A stretch of DNA of 64,000 bases from Platanthera guangdongensis (GCA_039583875.1 CM077160.1:113169314-113233313); one strand, 5' to 3'; numbered from the stretch's first letter, positions 32,937-44,580 are shown. Numbers and translations: made by a program. The notes: generated from the letters alone by a model not told the origin.

Positions 32937-33110
32937 TGTAGAGAAAGCTCAAAGCTTGTATGTATTGATTGAGTATGTAAATACAAGGAGAGAATACATA
33001 TATATAGGAGGAAGAGAGAGAGAACAAATCATATACAAGATGTGAGACTAAAAGAGAAGAAAGCGTAAATGGGCCTAAAACAAGGGCCCAATACATGGGT
33101 TATTCTAACA
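32937..33110 (-). repeat. 3' LTR of copia B
   Basis: Minus reading TGTTAGAATAACCC...TTTCTCTACA. The minus-strand polypurine tract TTGCGGGGGAG lies next to it at 33111-33121. Confidence 0.95.
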
Positions 33111-33111
33111 C

Positions 33112-36100
33112 TCCCCCGCAAGCTGGAGCGTACAAATCGTATGCACCAAGCTTGGACAGACATTGATAGAAGGATGCCTTGGGAATAGCCTTTGTGAGGA
33201 CATCGCAACTTGTTCCGTCCCTGGAAGATGCTTGAGATCGAGCTTCTTCATTTGAACTTTATCTCGAACGAAGTGACAATCGACTTCAATGTGCTTCGTT
33301 CTTTCGTGGAAAACTGGGTTCTTGGCGATATGTATAGCCGCTTGGCTATCACAAAGAAGAAGAGCCGGAGAAGGTAATTTGACACCCAGATCAGTGAGGA
33401 GACTTTCAAGCCTCGTCAGTTCTGATACAACAGATGTCATTGCCCGGTATTCTGCCTCAGCTGATGATCGAGCAACGACCGCTTGTTTCTTGCTTCGCCA
33501 TGTAACCAAATGGTCCCCAAAGTATGTGCAGAAACCACTAGTAGATCGTCGGTCATCAAGAGAGCCAGCATAATCCGCATCAGAGTATGCCACTAAGGTT
33601 GGAGCAGACGAGGAAGTCAGGTAAACAAGTCCTTGACCCGGGGTTGTTTTTAAGTACCTGAGAATACGTTCAACAGCCTGAAAATGAGATTTACGAGGAG
33701 AGTGCATGTATCGACTGACAAGACCAACAGCAAAGGAAATATCTGGTCTGGTAACCGTGAGATAGATCAATTTCCCAACTAGTTGTCGATAATATTCAGG
33801 ATTCTGGAGAAGTAGATCCGATTCAGATGCCTGAGCACATAACTTGTGGTTTACATCCATGGGGGTATCACTTGGCTTACACCCTAAAAGACCAGCATCA
33901 TGAAGAAGATCAATACAGTACTTTCGTTGAGATAGAATAAGCCCGCCCGGTCGCCTGGCAACCTCAAGACCCAGAAAGTATCGTAGAGTTTCCAGGTCCT
34001 TTGTCTAGAAGACCGAGTTTAGATGCACTTTGACAACATGTATCCCTTGTGAGTCATCTCCTGTAATGATGATGTCGTCAACATATACTAACAGAAGGAC
34101 CGTCTCTGTTGGTCGGTGACGAGTGAACAGCGAGAAGTCGGCCGAGCTTCGAGTAAAACCGATATCACGAAAGACCTTACTGAATTTGTCAAACCAGGCT
34201 CGTTGAGATTGTTTGAGACCATACAGAGCCTTAAGAAGGCGGCAGACCTGAGACTCCCCCGTGGTCTCAAACCCGGGCGGTTATTGCATGTAGACCATCT
34301 CCTGGAGATCCCCATTTAAGAAGGCATTGTTGATATCAAGTTGAAAGAGGGGCCACTGGCGATGAACAGCGACAGAGATGAGGACTCGAACGGTATTGAG
34401 CTTGGCGACCGGAGAGAAAGTTTCCTCATAGTCGAGCCCCTGTTGCTGGGTGAAGCCGTGAGCCACAAGACGAGCCTTCAAACGGTCAATCATCCCATTA
34501 GCAGCATGTTTGATGACAAAGACTCACTTGTACCCAACCGGTTTCTGACCCGGAGGAAGGGGTACAACGGTCCAGGTTTGGTTAGCGCAGAGGGCAGACA
34601 TTTCCTCCTCCATGGCTGCCCGCCAGCCGGGATGTTGAAGTGTCTCCTGCACAGAGTTAGGAACAACAATCAAAGAAAGAGAAGTAGCAAATGTGTGCAG
34701 AGGGGGAGAGAGGCGATGAAAAGAGACGTAGGCATCCAGAGGATGGACAGTGGAAGACGTTACCTGATCAGAAGGACGCGAAGTATCCGTGGTGGAGGTC
34801 GGCTGCAGAGGGGCAACGGAACTGGGAGGGCAACGAGTGTAGACATGGATAACGGGTGGTTTGGTGGTAGCAGGACCGGGGGTAGGAGAAACGGGCGAAT
34901 GTGTAGTAGCGGGAATAACGGGGCGTGGTAAAGACGGCGGGAGAGGAATCGGTGGGAGCGCAGCAGGTAACGGAGCAGGGAAAAACGGTTGTTTTTCCCG
35001 GAAAGTAACGTCAGCAGAAACGGTGATCTTGCGAGTAGCGGGTGAGTAACAGATATAGCCCTTCTGGGTGTGTGAGTAGCCGACAAAGATGTGTTTCACC
35101 GCCCTGGGATCCAATTTATCCGAGGAGGCCCCGAGGCGGTGGACATAGCAGGTGCTGTCGAAGATACGGGGCGGGAGACGGAAAGCCGGAGTGGAGGGAA
35201 ACAATATGCTAAACGGAGTAGCATAATTGAGGACAGAGGAGGGGAGGCGGTTGATGAGAAAGCAGACAGTGGAAACCGCAAAGTTCCAGTATGCCTTGGG
35301 AACATGCATTTGAAGCATGAGGGAGCGGGCGATATCGAGTAAATGGCGTTTCTTTCGTTCAGCAACCCCATTTTGCTGGGGCGTGTAAGCGCAAGAGGTT
35401 TGATGTAGAATCTCATATTCCGAACACAAAGTGGTAAAGTCGTGGCCGGTGTACTCACGAGCATTGTCAGTACTGAGGGTTTTGAGAGTAGTGTGGAATT
35501 GCGTCCGGGTCTCGAGGACAAATGCCCGAAAAACCCGGGGAAGCTCGGAGCGTTCACGGAGTAAGTAGAGCCACGTAGTGCGAGAGTGATCATCAATAAA
35601 CGTGATAAAATAACGAAAATCACAGATACTGGGAATTCTAAATGGACCTCATACATCCGAATGAACTAGATCAAAGGGAGCTGCACTCCGAGTACAATGT
35701 GAAGGAAAAGAAGAACGCGGCTGTTTACCGAGGATACATGAGTCACACTGAAAAGAAGTAAAAGGAATATCTGGAAGAGCACGCTGGAGTACTGGTAGAG
35801 GGGCATGACCACGTCGGCGATGTCATGCAGTGGAGGAGACGGAAGACAGAATGGTGGGAGAGTCATCGAGAAGGGAGAGTCCGTTCCGCAGCTGGCATCT
35901 ACCAATGGTAGTCCGCGTCCGCCGATCCTGTATAACAAAAGAAGAATAAGTGAATATAATAGAACAATCCAGATCACTTGTAAGACACCCCACAGATAGT
36001 AAATTAAAGGGTGAACTCGGAACATGAAGAGCCGAGCGAAGGGGGATGGACTGGTTGAGAGAAATATCGGCCGAGCCGGAGACAGGAACCAGCGCCCCAT

Positions 36101-36190
36101 TGGCCACAGTGATAGACTTCGGATAAGGAGAGTCCGAGTACTTTGCAGGCCGTTGCGAAGTAATGTGATGAGTGGACACCAGAGTCCACA
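33112..36190 (-). pseudogene. Copia B protease, integrase, RT and RNase H
   Basis: Minus strand. The protease WIVDSG motif (about 36210-36190) runs into a frameshift; pre-integrase ALHVPSSPFNLLSVGCLTS follows. The integrase end is open for 301 codons (35429-34524): TSCAYTPQQNGVAERKKRHL, YWNFAVSTVCFLINRLPSSV, and a proline-rich linker. A TGA replaces Trp in VGYK-VFVIKH (about 34525). RT has [32 protein letters not shown], and YVDDIIIT near 34085; a TAA follows VYMQ. RNase H (33860-33105) is open, with SDADYAGSLDDRRSTSGF and RSSAEAEYRAM. The last 40 codons are frameshifted. Confidence 0.87.
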
Positions 36191-37224
36191 ATCCAGCCCG
36201 GGCTGGTGGAGAGACAAGCAGTACCTGTGTTGGAGACGGAGGCCAAGGGTGGGTTGAGCGGGCCCTGAAGATGCTGGAGCTGAAGACGGACGGTCTCAAG
36301 ATCAGGAGAACTGACTTCAATAACAACAGAAGCCGTCGGGCGAGGGGGATAGCCGATTTTCTTATAGCAGGTCGCCTCAAGATGACCATCTTTCCCGCAG
36401 AAGGAGCACTTTGGCCGGCCGCGACCACCACGGCCACGGCCCCGCGAGCCCGAACGTCCCCCCCCCCCCCCCCGAGCAGAAGTGGGAGGGGATGGTAAGA
36501 GCGGAGGGGCCTGCTGAAGAAGAGCCGGTGGAGAAGGAGCAGGAGGATCTGGAGGAGGGGAGACCCGGAGAATCATGGAGCAGACATCAGAGAAAGATGG
36601 TGTGGTGGGAGCAGCCAGGACTTGAGCACGAAGACTCTGTAGATGAGATGGAAGGCGGGTCATGATGATGGCAATGCAAGCAGCTTCCTTCTGAGCTCGC
36701 TGAGCAGCATGATCATTGGTGGGCGGCTGATGCTGGATCCAGGCTTCAGCAAGAGTTTTAGCCCGAGCGACAAACGAGGTCATATCTGAAGCGCCGCCAG
36801 TGTCGAGAGTGAAGAGGTCAGTGAGGATGTCGTAAAGATGTTGAAGGCTGTCACGACCGGAGTACAAGGAATGTAGCTCATCCCACATAGCCTTGGCGGT
36901 GTCGTGGTACATAGCCATTTGATAAGGCTCAACATCCAATGAATTCAGAATCCAAGTCTGAATGCGTTCGTCATTCCGGAGCCAATCATCCGTAAGGGGA
37001 GAAGAAGGTGCCTGAGTAAGGTGAGGCAGAAGTCCCTTAGCCTGAAGAACCCGCCGAACTGAATGCACCCATGGAATAAAGTTTTTCTTGCCGGAAAGAG
37101 AGATTGTTGTGATCCGGAGCTCGTCACGGAGTTCGGCAGAACAGGTCGGGCGGTCTGGCGGACAGGTCGGGTGGACAGTAGGCGGGATGGTCACCGAGCT
37201 TGTAGAATTACCAGAAGAAGCCAT
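36004..37224 (-). pseudogene. Copia B gag, nearly intact
   Basis: The start at 37224 (MASSGNSTSSVTIPP) is favoured over the upstream in-frame ATG at 37326, because relatives A and C start at MGSS/MASY. The frame is open for about 370 codons: ELRDELRITTISLSGKKNF, MYHDTAKAMWDELHSLYSG, a CSFCGKDGHLEATC zinc knuckle (about 36420-36380, all ligands present) after Gly/Arg-rich GRSGSRGRGRGG, and WIVDSG at the protease start, after which it frameshifts. A homopolymer of 14 C lies near 36461-36474, opposite the Gly run. This is the best preserved gag in the window. Confidence 0.87.
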
Positions 37225-38142
37225 AGAGACAGGCCGCAGAACCAGACGACCTAGGAAGACCGCCGCAGAAAGAGCAGGAGGCCGCACAACAAGGCCGCGG
37301 CGGGAAGGACAGGAGACTGCGACCAAGAAAGCGGAAAGGAAAACTAGTCCGCTCGGTCACACTGGCACCAGCGATGAGTCAAATCGCGACCCAAATGCGG
37401 AAAGAAAGAGAGTCTGCACGGTCTAGGTGAACACAGTAGCGGTCAAAGCACAGGAATCAGGCCGCAACGGACAGGAGCAGTCCGCAAGAAGAGAGGGAGA
37501 GGCCGGCGAATAAGAACAATGCGCAAGAGAGGATAGCCGGCGCGACTAGAGCAGAGACCGCCCGGTCAAGGTGTGAAAAACACAAGCGGCTGGAGGAGGC
37601 CACGACCAAAGGCGAAGCGGACAGGGAGAAGAAGTCCGCAGCGGGCAGAGACAAGTCGCGCAGACAGAAAGGAGAAGAGCAGGAGACCGCGACCAAGATG
37701 CGGGTGAGAAAGGAACAGCCCGCACGGTCAGGCGGATCACAGCAGCGAACTGAGGAAGCAAACCGCGAGTATAGAGACAAGCGGATTTGGGGAGGGCAGA
37801 AGCGGAGAGCAAAGGGGCGGACTGAAAACAGGCCGCGACGAGTAAGGAGTCCGCAGCGGACAGAAAAGAAGGTGGCCCCACGAATTAGGAAGGAGGAAAG
37901 GCTATAAAAAGCAAGGTGGGGAAGGGTGGATCCACGGGAGAAGGAGAGTAACAGGAGGTAGCGGAACAGCTGCGGACTGAGAGGGACAAGCCGCAGAGGC
38001 AAGCGGATAGAGACAAACAACTCGCGAAGGCAGGTCGCGAGAGACAGGCCGCGGGAGGCAGGCCGCGAGAGAGGCCGCGGAGGCAGACCGCGAGAGATCA
38101 ATAGGTGCGGTCAGAACAAAGGACACCGCGAGAATTGTAACC
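37225..38142 (-). other. Leader of copia B between PBS and gag
   Basis: About 0.9 kb, purine-rich on the plus strand with many GGCCGCGAG/GACCGC words; the minus strand gives Ser/Leu/Pro-rich low-complexity frames that I do not regard as genes. Comparable leaders precede gag in copia A and C. Confidence 0.6.
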
Positions 38143-38156
38143 TGGCTCTGATACCA
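38143..38156 (-). other. Primer-binding site of copia B
   Basis: Minus reading TGGTATCAGAGCCA, a perfect match to the initiator Met tRNA complement, directly follows the 5' LTR end CTCTACA. Confidence 0.95.
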
Positions 38157-38330
38157 TGTAGAGAAAGCTCAAAGCTTGTATGTATTGATTGAGTATGTAA
38201 ATACAAGGAGAGAATACATATATATAGGAGGAAGAGAGAGAGAACAAATCATATACAAGATGTGGGACTAAAAAAGAAGAAAGCATAAATGGGTCTAAAA
38301 CAAGGGCGCAATACATGGGTTATTCAAACA
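38157..38330 (-). repeat. 5' LTR of copia B
   Basis: Partner of 32937-33110; six differences. Followed in plus reading by the AAAAC duplication and the resumed copia A coding sequence. Confidence 0.95.
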
Positions 38331-38335
38331 AAAAC

Positions 38336-40440
38336 GTTACTCTGTTTAGTCTCCTCTTCCATTCGACTTCGTCATTCTCTCTCACGCCTCACATCTTCGG
38401 GGGTACCTGCTATGTTCACCTACTTGGTCCGAACACGGACAAGTTGGATCATCGGGCGGCCAAACACATGTTCGTCGGTTATTCCCGAACTCAGAAAGAC
38501 TATGTTTGTTACTCTCCTACCACCCGCAAGGAGACCGTTACCGCTGATGTTACTTTTCGGGAAGATCAACCATTCTTATCTGCTCCGAACCCACATCTAC
38601 CATCACAATCCTTACCAAGACCTGTCATCCCAGTTACCTCTCCTCCACCACCACTCCTCCCTAACCCGACTCCCGTTCTTCACAAGCCACCTCTTATCCA
38701 TGTCTACACTCGTCGCCTTCCTCGCTCCGCCGCCCCGATGCAGTCGGCTTCGGCCTCTGACACTCTGCGACCTGTTAATCCGACACCGGCCTCCACCGTC
38801 CATCTCATGACGAACTATGTATCTCTACATCGCCTGTCTCCGGCACTTCACACCTTTGCTAGTTCATTATCCTCTATTTCTCTCTCTAACTCTGTTCAAG
38901 AGTTTCTCCAACATCCGGGCTGGCGGGCAGCCATGGACGAAGAAATGACAGCCCTCCGAGCTAACCAGACATGGGACCTGGTTCTTCTCCCTCCTGGCCA
39001 GACTACTGTTGGTTGAAAATGAGTCTTCGTCATCAAGCATGCTCCTGATGGGACAATTGACCGTCTTAAGGCCCAACTGGTGGCTTGTGGCTTTAATCAA
39101 CAATAGGTCTTGATTATGCGGAAACATTCTCTCTAGTGGCCAAGCTCAACACGATTCGTGTCCTCTCAGTGGTTGTGCATCGTCAATGGCTCTTACATCA
39201 ACTGGATATCAAGCATGTTTTTTAAATGATGATCTACAAGAAACAGTATACATGCAGCAACCTTTGGGGTTTAAGACCACGGGGGAGTCCTGAGTCTGTC
39301 ACCTCAAGAAGTCCATTTATGGTCTCAAAGAATCCCTTCAGGCATGGTTCAACAAGTTCAGTAAGGTTGTGCGAGAAGTTGATTTTACTCGGAGCTCAGC
39401 AGATTTCTCTATGTTTACTCGACAACACAAAACAGACACTATTCTCCTTTTGGCTTATGTCGATGACATCCTAATCACAGCCGATGACTCAAAAGGAATA
39501 CAAATGATCAAATAGCACCTGAACTCTGTTTTTCAAACAAAGGATCTGGGGAACCTTCGATACTTCCTCGGCATTGAGATTGCAAGACGTCCAGATGGTC
39601 TTGTCCTATCTCAACGGAAGTACTGCCTCGAACTCATTCAGGATGTCGGCTACTCTGGATGCAAGCAGACCAATACTCCTATGGATGTCAATCATAAGCT
39701 TTGTGCACATGCCTCAGATACAGATCTACTTCCGAATCCAGAATACTATTGATGTCTCTTTGAAAAACTGGTTTACCTAACGGTCACGAGACCAGACATA
39801 TCCTTTGTTGTTGGGGTTGTCAGTCGGTTTATGCATTCTCCTCGGACATCTCATCTACAGGTTGTCGAACGCATCCTGAGATATCTAAAAGAAGCCCCTG
39901 GTCAAGAGTTGGTATACAAAACCTCAATTTCTACTCCAACATTGGTTGCGTATTTAGATGCAGATTATGTTGGTTCCCTGGATGATCGGCGGTCTACCAG
40001 CGGATTTTGTACCTACTTCGGAGGACACCTTGTTACCTGCCGCAGTAAGAAACAAGCTGCGGTTGCTCGATCTTCAGCTGAAGGTGAATACCGTTCGATG
40101 GCGTCTGTTGTATCTGAGCATACATGGTTTGAAAGTCTCCTCGTTGATCTAGGAGTAAAACTTGCCTCACCGGCTACTTTACTATGTGGCAGTCAAGCTG
40201 TTATACAGTCAAGCTGGTATACACAGCTAAAAATCCGGTCTTCCAAGAAAGAACGAAACACATTGAAGTTGATTGTCACTTCATTCAGGAGAAAGTTCAA
40301 ATGAAGAAGCTGGAATTAAAGCATGTTCCGGGGACTAACCAAGTTGCTGATCTTCTCACTAAGGCATTACCGAGTACCATATTTTATCAGTTCTTGTCCA
40401 AGCTGGGTGCCTACGACTTGTACGCTCCAGCTTGCGGTGG
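38336..40440 (+). pseudogene. Copia A integrase end, RT and RNase H (resumed after B)
   Basis: Continues A's pol: IFGGTCYVHLLG, DHRAAKHMFVGYSRTQKDY, a proline-rich linker, then HPGWRAAMDEEMTALRANQT. Stops follow (TGA for Lys/Trp context at about 39014). RT motifs PVAKLNTIR-like at 39135, LKKSIYGLKE, and VDDILITADDS at 39459. RNase H: YLDADYVGSLDDRRSTSGF, RSSAEGEYRSMA, then HVPGTNQVADLLTKAL and KLGAYDLYAPA. A 20-bp tandem duplication (CAGTCAAGCTG-TATACA) at 40192-40226 disrupts the RNase H frame. Confidence 0.85.
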
Positions 40441-40442
40441 AA

Positions 40443-40624
40443 TGTTAGAAAAGGCCTATGTTTAGGCCCATGTTTAGGCTTATTTAGTGTAGATTCTACT
40501 AGTCTTGTATTAGTCTCACATCATGTAAATGAGACTCATCTCTCTCTCGTCTCCCTATATATATGTACTCATACATTATTTTTATACATTGAAGGATATA
40601 CAAGATTTCAGCATTTTCTCTACA
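40443..40624 (+). repeat. 3' LTR of copia A
   Basis: 182 bp, preceded by the purine-rich TGCGGTGGAA (polypurine tract) and followed by CTTAC. About 14 differences and small indels from the 5' LTR. Confidence 0.93.
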
Positions 40625-40629
40625 CTTAC

Positions 40630-40856
40630 GAATGTCCACCACATTATAGACTCACTGTCTAGTGAGTATGTCGTGTTTGTTGTTCTTCATTTGCATGAAA
40701 TGCATGTTATATTTTGGTGTAATATTATATTAAATAATGAAACATTTCAAATTGGTGCAACAAAGCACATGACAGAGCAAATGTTTAAAGAAAGTGATCA
40801 GGTGAAGATTTGCAAACGAGCTAAGAGGTTCCCCCGGGAACTGCTATGAATTTGAG
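40630..40856 (+). other. Interior of putative element H, right part
   Basis: Continues from 29275 if copia A is removed. AT-rich, no gene. Ends CTATGAATTTGAG, a weak polypurine-like position before the proposed right LTR. Confidence 0.35.
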
Positions 40857-41687
40857 TGTTAGGATGATAGGTCTATACATTGTCCTTAAAGAAATTTAGT
40901 CAAATCTCCCACCTCAAATTCCCTGTGAACCGCTCATCAGAGCCAACGCATCACGCCTACAATCATCTCCCACAGCTTACCACACCGTCCCCACATTAGA
41001 GCCAATTACTCGGTGATCGTTTACATTTCAATTAGGGTTGAGCATATTATTTGAAACTCGAAATTCGCTCGAACATTGCTCGAGTATTGAGCCAAATCAA
41101 AATCTATTATAATTGTTTTGAATCAGTTTGAGTTGATTCAATTTGAATGGAATCACATTTCGAGTTTGCCCCGAATCACTCGAAATATGATTTGAATCAG
41201 TACAATTGATTAAAATATTATGTATTGACTAACATTATTATTTTAAAATTAAAAATACTAAATCTTAATCCTAAACTAAAGGAGAAAAACGTTAAAGAGC
41301 ATTGTTTGCTCGATTTAATTTCAAACCAACTCAGAATAAAGAGAAACTTTGCTCAATTTTGAGTGCCTCTATTCAATTTCAGGCTTGCTTAGAAACGAGT
41401 CATTTCACGTTGAGCCGGTTCAGCTTGAAATCAATTTTGATTTCGAATCAATTTCGTGTCGAGTTTGATTCGAAAATTTTAAATTTAGTCAAGCACAGAT
41501 TTCTTGAACTCGATTCAAAATCAGCCTTAATTTCAATTTTCACTTCTTATTATTACTTTTATTAATAGTGATATTTAAATTTGTTTATTTATCAATTTTC
41601 TTTTGGTAGACGTGTATCACTTATTTGTTTGACATCAGTACTTTAGCACTTTCAATTGCGATGAACATATAGATTCATCCTGCGTCA
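40857..41687 (+). repeat. Putative right LTR of element H, with a nested hAT-like MITE
   Basis: TGTTAGGATGATAGG...CATCCTGCGTCA. Matches 27225-27763 before and after the MITE at 41033-41529. It lacks the 44-bp tail insertion present in the left copy, and about 180 bp found in the left copy before the CTGCGTCA end. Confidence 0.45.
41033..41529. mobile_element. hAT-like MITE, 497 bp
   Basis: Ends TAGGGTTGAGCA and (reverse complement) TAAGGCTGATTT, flanked by the 8-bp duplication ATTTCAAT (41025-41032, 41530-41537). The homologous left LTR of H has an empty site at the same position (near 27340). AT-rich with TCGAGTTTGATTCGAA-type inverted repeats. No transposase. Confidence 0.8.
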
Positions 41688-42299
41688 CCGCTAGAGCTAT
41701 CACTTAAAACCCAAAACCGTAAACCGAACCGGAACCGAGCCGGAACCGCAAAGAACCGGACCAAACCGTTCGTGAATTATTCGGGTTCCGGTTTGAATAT
41801 TGGAACTGTGAATAACATTGGTCCGGATGTGGTTCTTTCATTTTATTATCCGAACTGGAACCGAAACCGGAACCGCAACATACAAGTCTCAAGCGATTTC
41901 AGAATTTTTAGATCCGATCCAAACCGTACCGAAGCAGAACCGAACCCCGACCCGTTTATTATTATTAGTATATAATATAGTTTTTATTATAAATATTATT
42001 ATAATATTGTTATTTTTTATAATCTATATATAATATTTATATTTACTATAAAATGTGAAACTGACCGCAATCGCACCAAATGGGGCAGTTTTGAATTGAG
42101 CACAATCACTTCGCACCAAAAACGTGCAGTGTGATTTGATATTAGTGAGTCGGTTTTTGCGATGCGATTTCGGTTTTTATACAGTTATATAATTTATTTT
42201 CAATTTTATTCATATTTATTTGAAATATTTTGTTTTAAAAATATAGAGGGTATATAACACAAAAGATGCTAAAGGAAGAGATCATTCCACACTATGACA
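41688..42299. other. AACCGG-rich degenerate repeat and AT-rich flank
   Basis: 41700-41960 is packed with AACCG/CCGGAACC words in both orientations (for example GAACCGGAACCGAGCCGG). It is typical of short non-autonomous hAT-like elements, starting near CTAGAGCTATCACTTAAAACCC, but I could not place a second end or a target duplication. 41960-42299 is AT-rich without a gene; GCGATGCGATTTCGGTTTTT lies near 42155. Confidence 0.4.
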
Positions 42300-42798
42300 C
42301 ACACTGACCTGGGAACGCGTTTGTACGTTTCTGTGCGGTACATGAACTTGACACCATAGATATGTTGATGTTTTTGTGGAGGTGGTGCATCATGTTCTGA
42401 GCTTGTCAATGGCCCAACATGGTTACTTAATACAAGGATTGCAACCCCGCATTCGCACCATTTTGTGCACTCTAAGTTTGACCATTCACGCCTTATCCAA
42501 GAAAAAGGAGGCCGAATTTACGACATCCCCAGGGGCTTCGTCCAGCCGATAGAGCACATCTTTTTATCAGTCTCGGTCGCACACCGCACCATCCAAGCCA
42601 TTTAGGGAACTTCCAGAGTTTGTTGTCCATGCCCCTAGACCACCACTGCGGCCCACAAATGCACTGTACGGCGTAGACCCTGGTCGCCATCATAGTGTCT
42701 CTCTCACAAAGAAAACATGTAGTTGAGGAGTAAGAGTTTATGCTTCTATTATAAGCAATCGAGCTCCCTGATCCACGAGTGCCTGAAAAAGAAGTTAG
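42300..42798 (+). pseudogene. Gypsy (chromovirus) gag fragment, continued after copia D
   Basis: Shifting frames give LTWERVC, LSLSMAQHGYLIQGLQPRIR and LTIHALSKKKEAEF, the late gag of Reina/Tekay-like chromoviruses, then NALYGVDPG and a decayed zinc knuckle LCFYYKQSSSLIHEC (second Cys to Tyr). The following ECLKKKL is cut by copia D. It continues at 53101-53187 as LAMLLCEREEEITTTDFDTL, the acidic segment that normally follows the knuckle. No LTR of this element is seen. Confidence 0.7.
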
Positions 42799-42892
42799 TG
42801 TTAGCTAATATTTGTATTACCCTATATATATATATATATGGGGTTTTCGTTTTCAATACAACAATTATATTTTTCCCTTATCTCGTTTATCA
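42799..42892 (+). repeat. 5' LTR of copia D
   Basis: 94 bp, one of the shortest LTR classes for a coding copia element. Contains a (TA)n run (42826-42840) where the two LTRs differ. PBS TGGTATCAGAGCT begins directly after. Confidence 0.9.
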
Positions 42893-42905
42893 TGGTATCA
42901 GAGCT
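42893..42905 (+). other. Primer-binding site of copia D
   Basis: TGGTATCAGAGCT, a perfect initiator Met tRNA complement. A leader of about 520 bases without a credible gene (42906-43422) leads to gag. Confidence 0.93.
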
Positions 42906-43422
42906 ATGGGAAGAAAAAAAGCCCTACCCTCCGCTCGCCACTACGCAGTCCAGCGAACTCCACCGTCGGCCACCCTTCTCCTCTCCACCTCCTCCCTTCT
43001 CCCTCTCTCATTTCTCAAACATCCGTCTGTCGCGGGTACCCGCGTAACCCGCCGATCAGCGGATGGGGTCCGATCGGCGCCCCGGATGGACGCATCTCCG
43101 GCAACCGTCTGATTTTCCCCATTTTTCTCAGAAAAGTTTCGTTTTTCATCCCTCTACCTCCTACTAGGGGGATCAAGTAATCTCTCCACCGGATCTCCCT
43201 ATATCATAGATCTTGAGATTTTTCTTTTTTTTTGTTTTCTCTCATGAAAAGTCTTCTACCTCCTCATTCAAGTCTCCCTTGACTTCAACACTCCAGGATC
43301 TATTGTTCTAGGATCCGAGGTGGTCCTATTGGTGGTGTCTGACATTTTTTCCGGTATCGCCCTTTTTCCGGCGATCTCGTGGAGCCTGATTTCTTCTTCT
43401 TGGAATTTTTTTTACTACTGAC

Positions 43423-44580
43423 ATGTCTTTGTTCTCTGATTTCATTATGTCTGACGTGCTGGATTCTCTTGATGTATCACAACCCGCTGGATCTACCCGG
43501 GTTGGGCATGATCATACGACGTCTCAGATCACCACGATTCGTCTTGATACAATAAATAACCTATCATGGTCTCGATCTATTGTCTTGGCCCTTAAGAGTC
43601 GTTGTTTGTTTGGCTATATTAACGGGACTATTATGGAGCCAGCACGGACGTCATCTACATGGGCTCAATGGGAATCAGAAAACTCTTTGGTTATGTCACA
43701 GTTGATTAATTCCATGCAAGAGTAGTTTGCACGAAATTACCTATTCTTGGATACCGCGACAGGTATTTGGAGTCGTGATGAATCTACCTATTCCCAGAAA
43801 GGCAACACTGCTCAGATTTTTCAGCTACGACGAAAGATATTTCTCCTTCAACAGGGAGATCGACCATCATCCGCTTATTATTTGGAGTTCACTCAACTAT
43901 ATCAGGAGTATGATCATTTTACATCCCTCGACCTTGTTTGCACTGTTGATGCTCTTCTTGTTCGTGCTTACGAAGATCGAAATAGGGTGTTTGAGTTTCT
44001 ACATGGTTTACACTGGGGTTTTGATTAGAATATTGTTCAGATCCTTGGTCGCATACCAGTATCTTCGTTGTCAGAGACCTATAACATTGTCCAGCAGGAA
44101 TATGACCGTCGTCTGTCTTGGAGTTCAGAGGGTCTTTCTAGTGGTTCTGTACTTGCGACTTATCATTCTGGAGGCACACCACTTCTCGGGACTTTAGGCC
44201 CCGACCCTCGGACAAAGACCACTTGATGGGTGATTATTGTGGTCGGAGTAGGCATACTCGCGACACTTGCTTCAAATTGCATGGTCCCCTTCCATCGAGA
44301 GGTGGCACGGTTCCTCGTGGGGGCCGTGGTGGACGTGGTCGTGGCCACTCAAATTTTAGCTCTCCCCGCTCTACTCATCTGACTGAGTTCATTGAGGATA
44401 GTACTTTCAGTGCCCAATCTCAGAGCCCATGTCTCTATCTGGGGCATTTTCTGCTGATGAGATGATGACTCTTCGTCGCATGATGCAGGGGTTATCCTCG
44501 AAGCCCACTTCTGGTCCATCCTCATCCTTTGCTCATTCAGGTAGTCCAAGTGCTCACTCTGTTGTTGTACCGCCTGCCAC
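43423..44580 (+). pseudogene. Copia D gag
   Basis: Starts MSLFSDFIMSDVLDSLDVS; LDTINNLSWSRSIVLALKSR and WESENSLVMSQLINSMQE are the copia gag signature shared with E. TAG at 43723, then FARNYLFLDTATGIW and LRRKIFLLQQGDRPSSAYYL in frame, TAG at 44026, and further shifts. The knuckle is GDYCGRSRHTRDTCFKLHG (first Cys to Gly). Gly/Arg-rich GRGGRGRGHSNF follows. Non-functional. Confidence 0.83.

Larger units (their letters stand above)
32937..38330 (-). mobile_element. Copia B: Ty1/copia element, minus strand, nested in copia A
   Basis: LTRs 32937-33110 and 38157-38330, 174 bp each with six differences (about 3.4%), and target duplication AAAAC (32932-32936, 38331-38335). Full domain order on the minus strand. 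Relatively young. It sits in the integrase/RT linker of A in the opposite direction. Confidence 0.95.
29281..40624 (+). mobile_element. Copia A: Ty1/copia element, plus strand, with two nested insertions
   Basis: LTRs 29281-29466 and 40443-40624, target duplication CTTAC (29276-29280 and 40625-40629), PBS TGGTATCAGAGG right after the 5' LTR. Gag, protease, integrase, RT and RNase H follow in copia order. The coding region is interrupted by a hAT-like MITE (31201-31833) and by copia B (32937-38330, minus). LTRs differ by about 8%, more than those of B, as expected for the older host. B and C carry the same gag start motif (DELRITT-SL-GK), so A, B and C are related families. Confidence 0.94.
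26673..41687 (+). mobile_element. Putative long LTR element H that hosts copia A
   Basis: Two homologous segments in the same orientation (about 27225-27763 and 40910-41687) end with the same CTGCGTCA. The left one is followed after three bases by TGGTATCTAAGTCC, a decayed Met-type primer site. The right one is preceded by TTTGAG and starts TGTTAGGATG. CCGC directly abuts the proposed outer ends (26669-26672 and 41688-41691). Without copia A the interior is only about 1.7 kb and has no recognisable gag-pol, as in non-autonomous LARD-type elements. The left LTR start is the weakest point. Confidence 0.45.

Noticed and set aside
34341..34931. 196-codon plus-strand ORF
   Set aside because: It is the antisense shadow of copia B integrase/RT, whose minus frame has clear protein motifs.
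37457..38126. 214-codon minus-strand ORF rich in Ser, Leu, Arg in front of copia B gag
   Set aside because: Low-complexity leader sequence made of CCGCG-type repeats; no similar frame is kept in the leaders of A or C.
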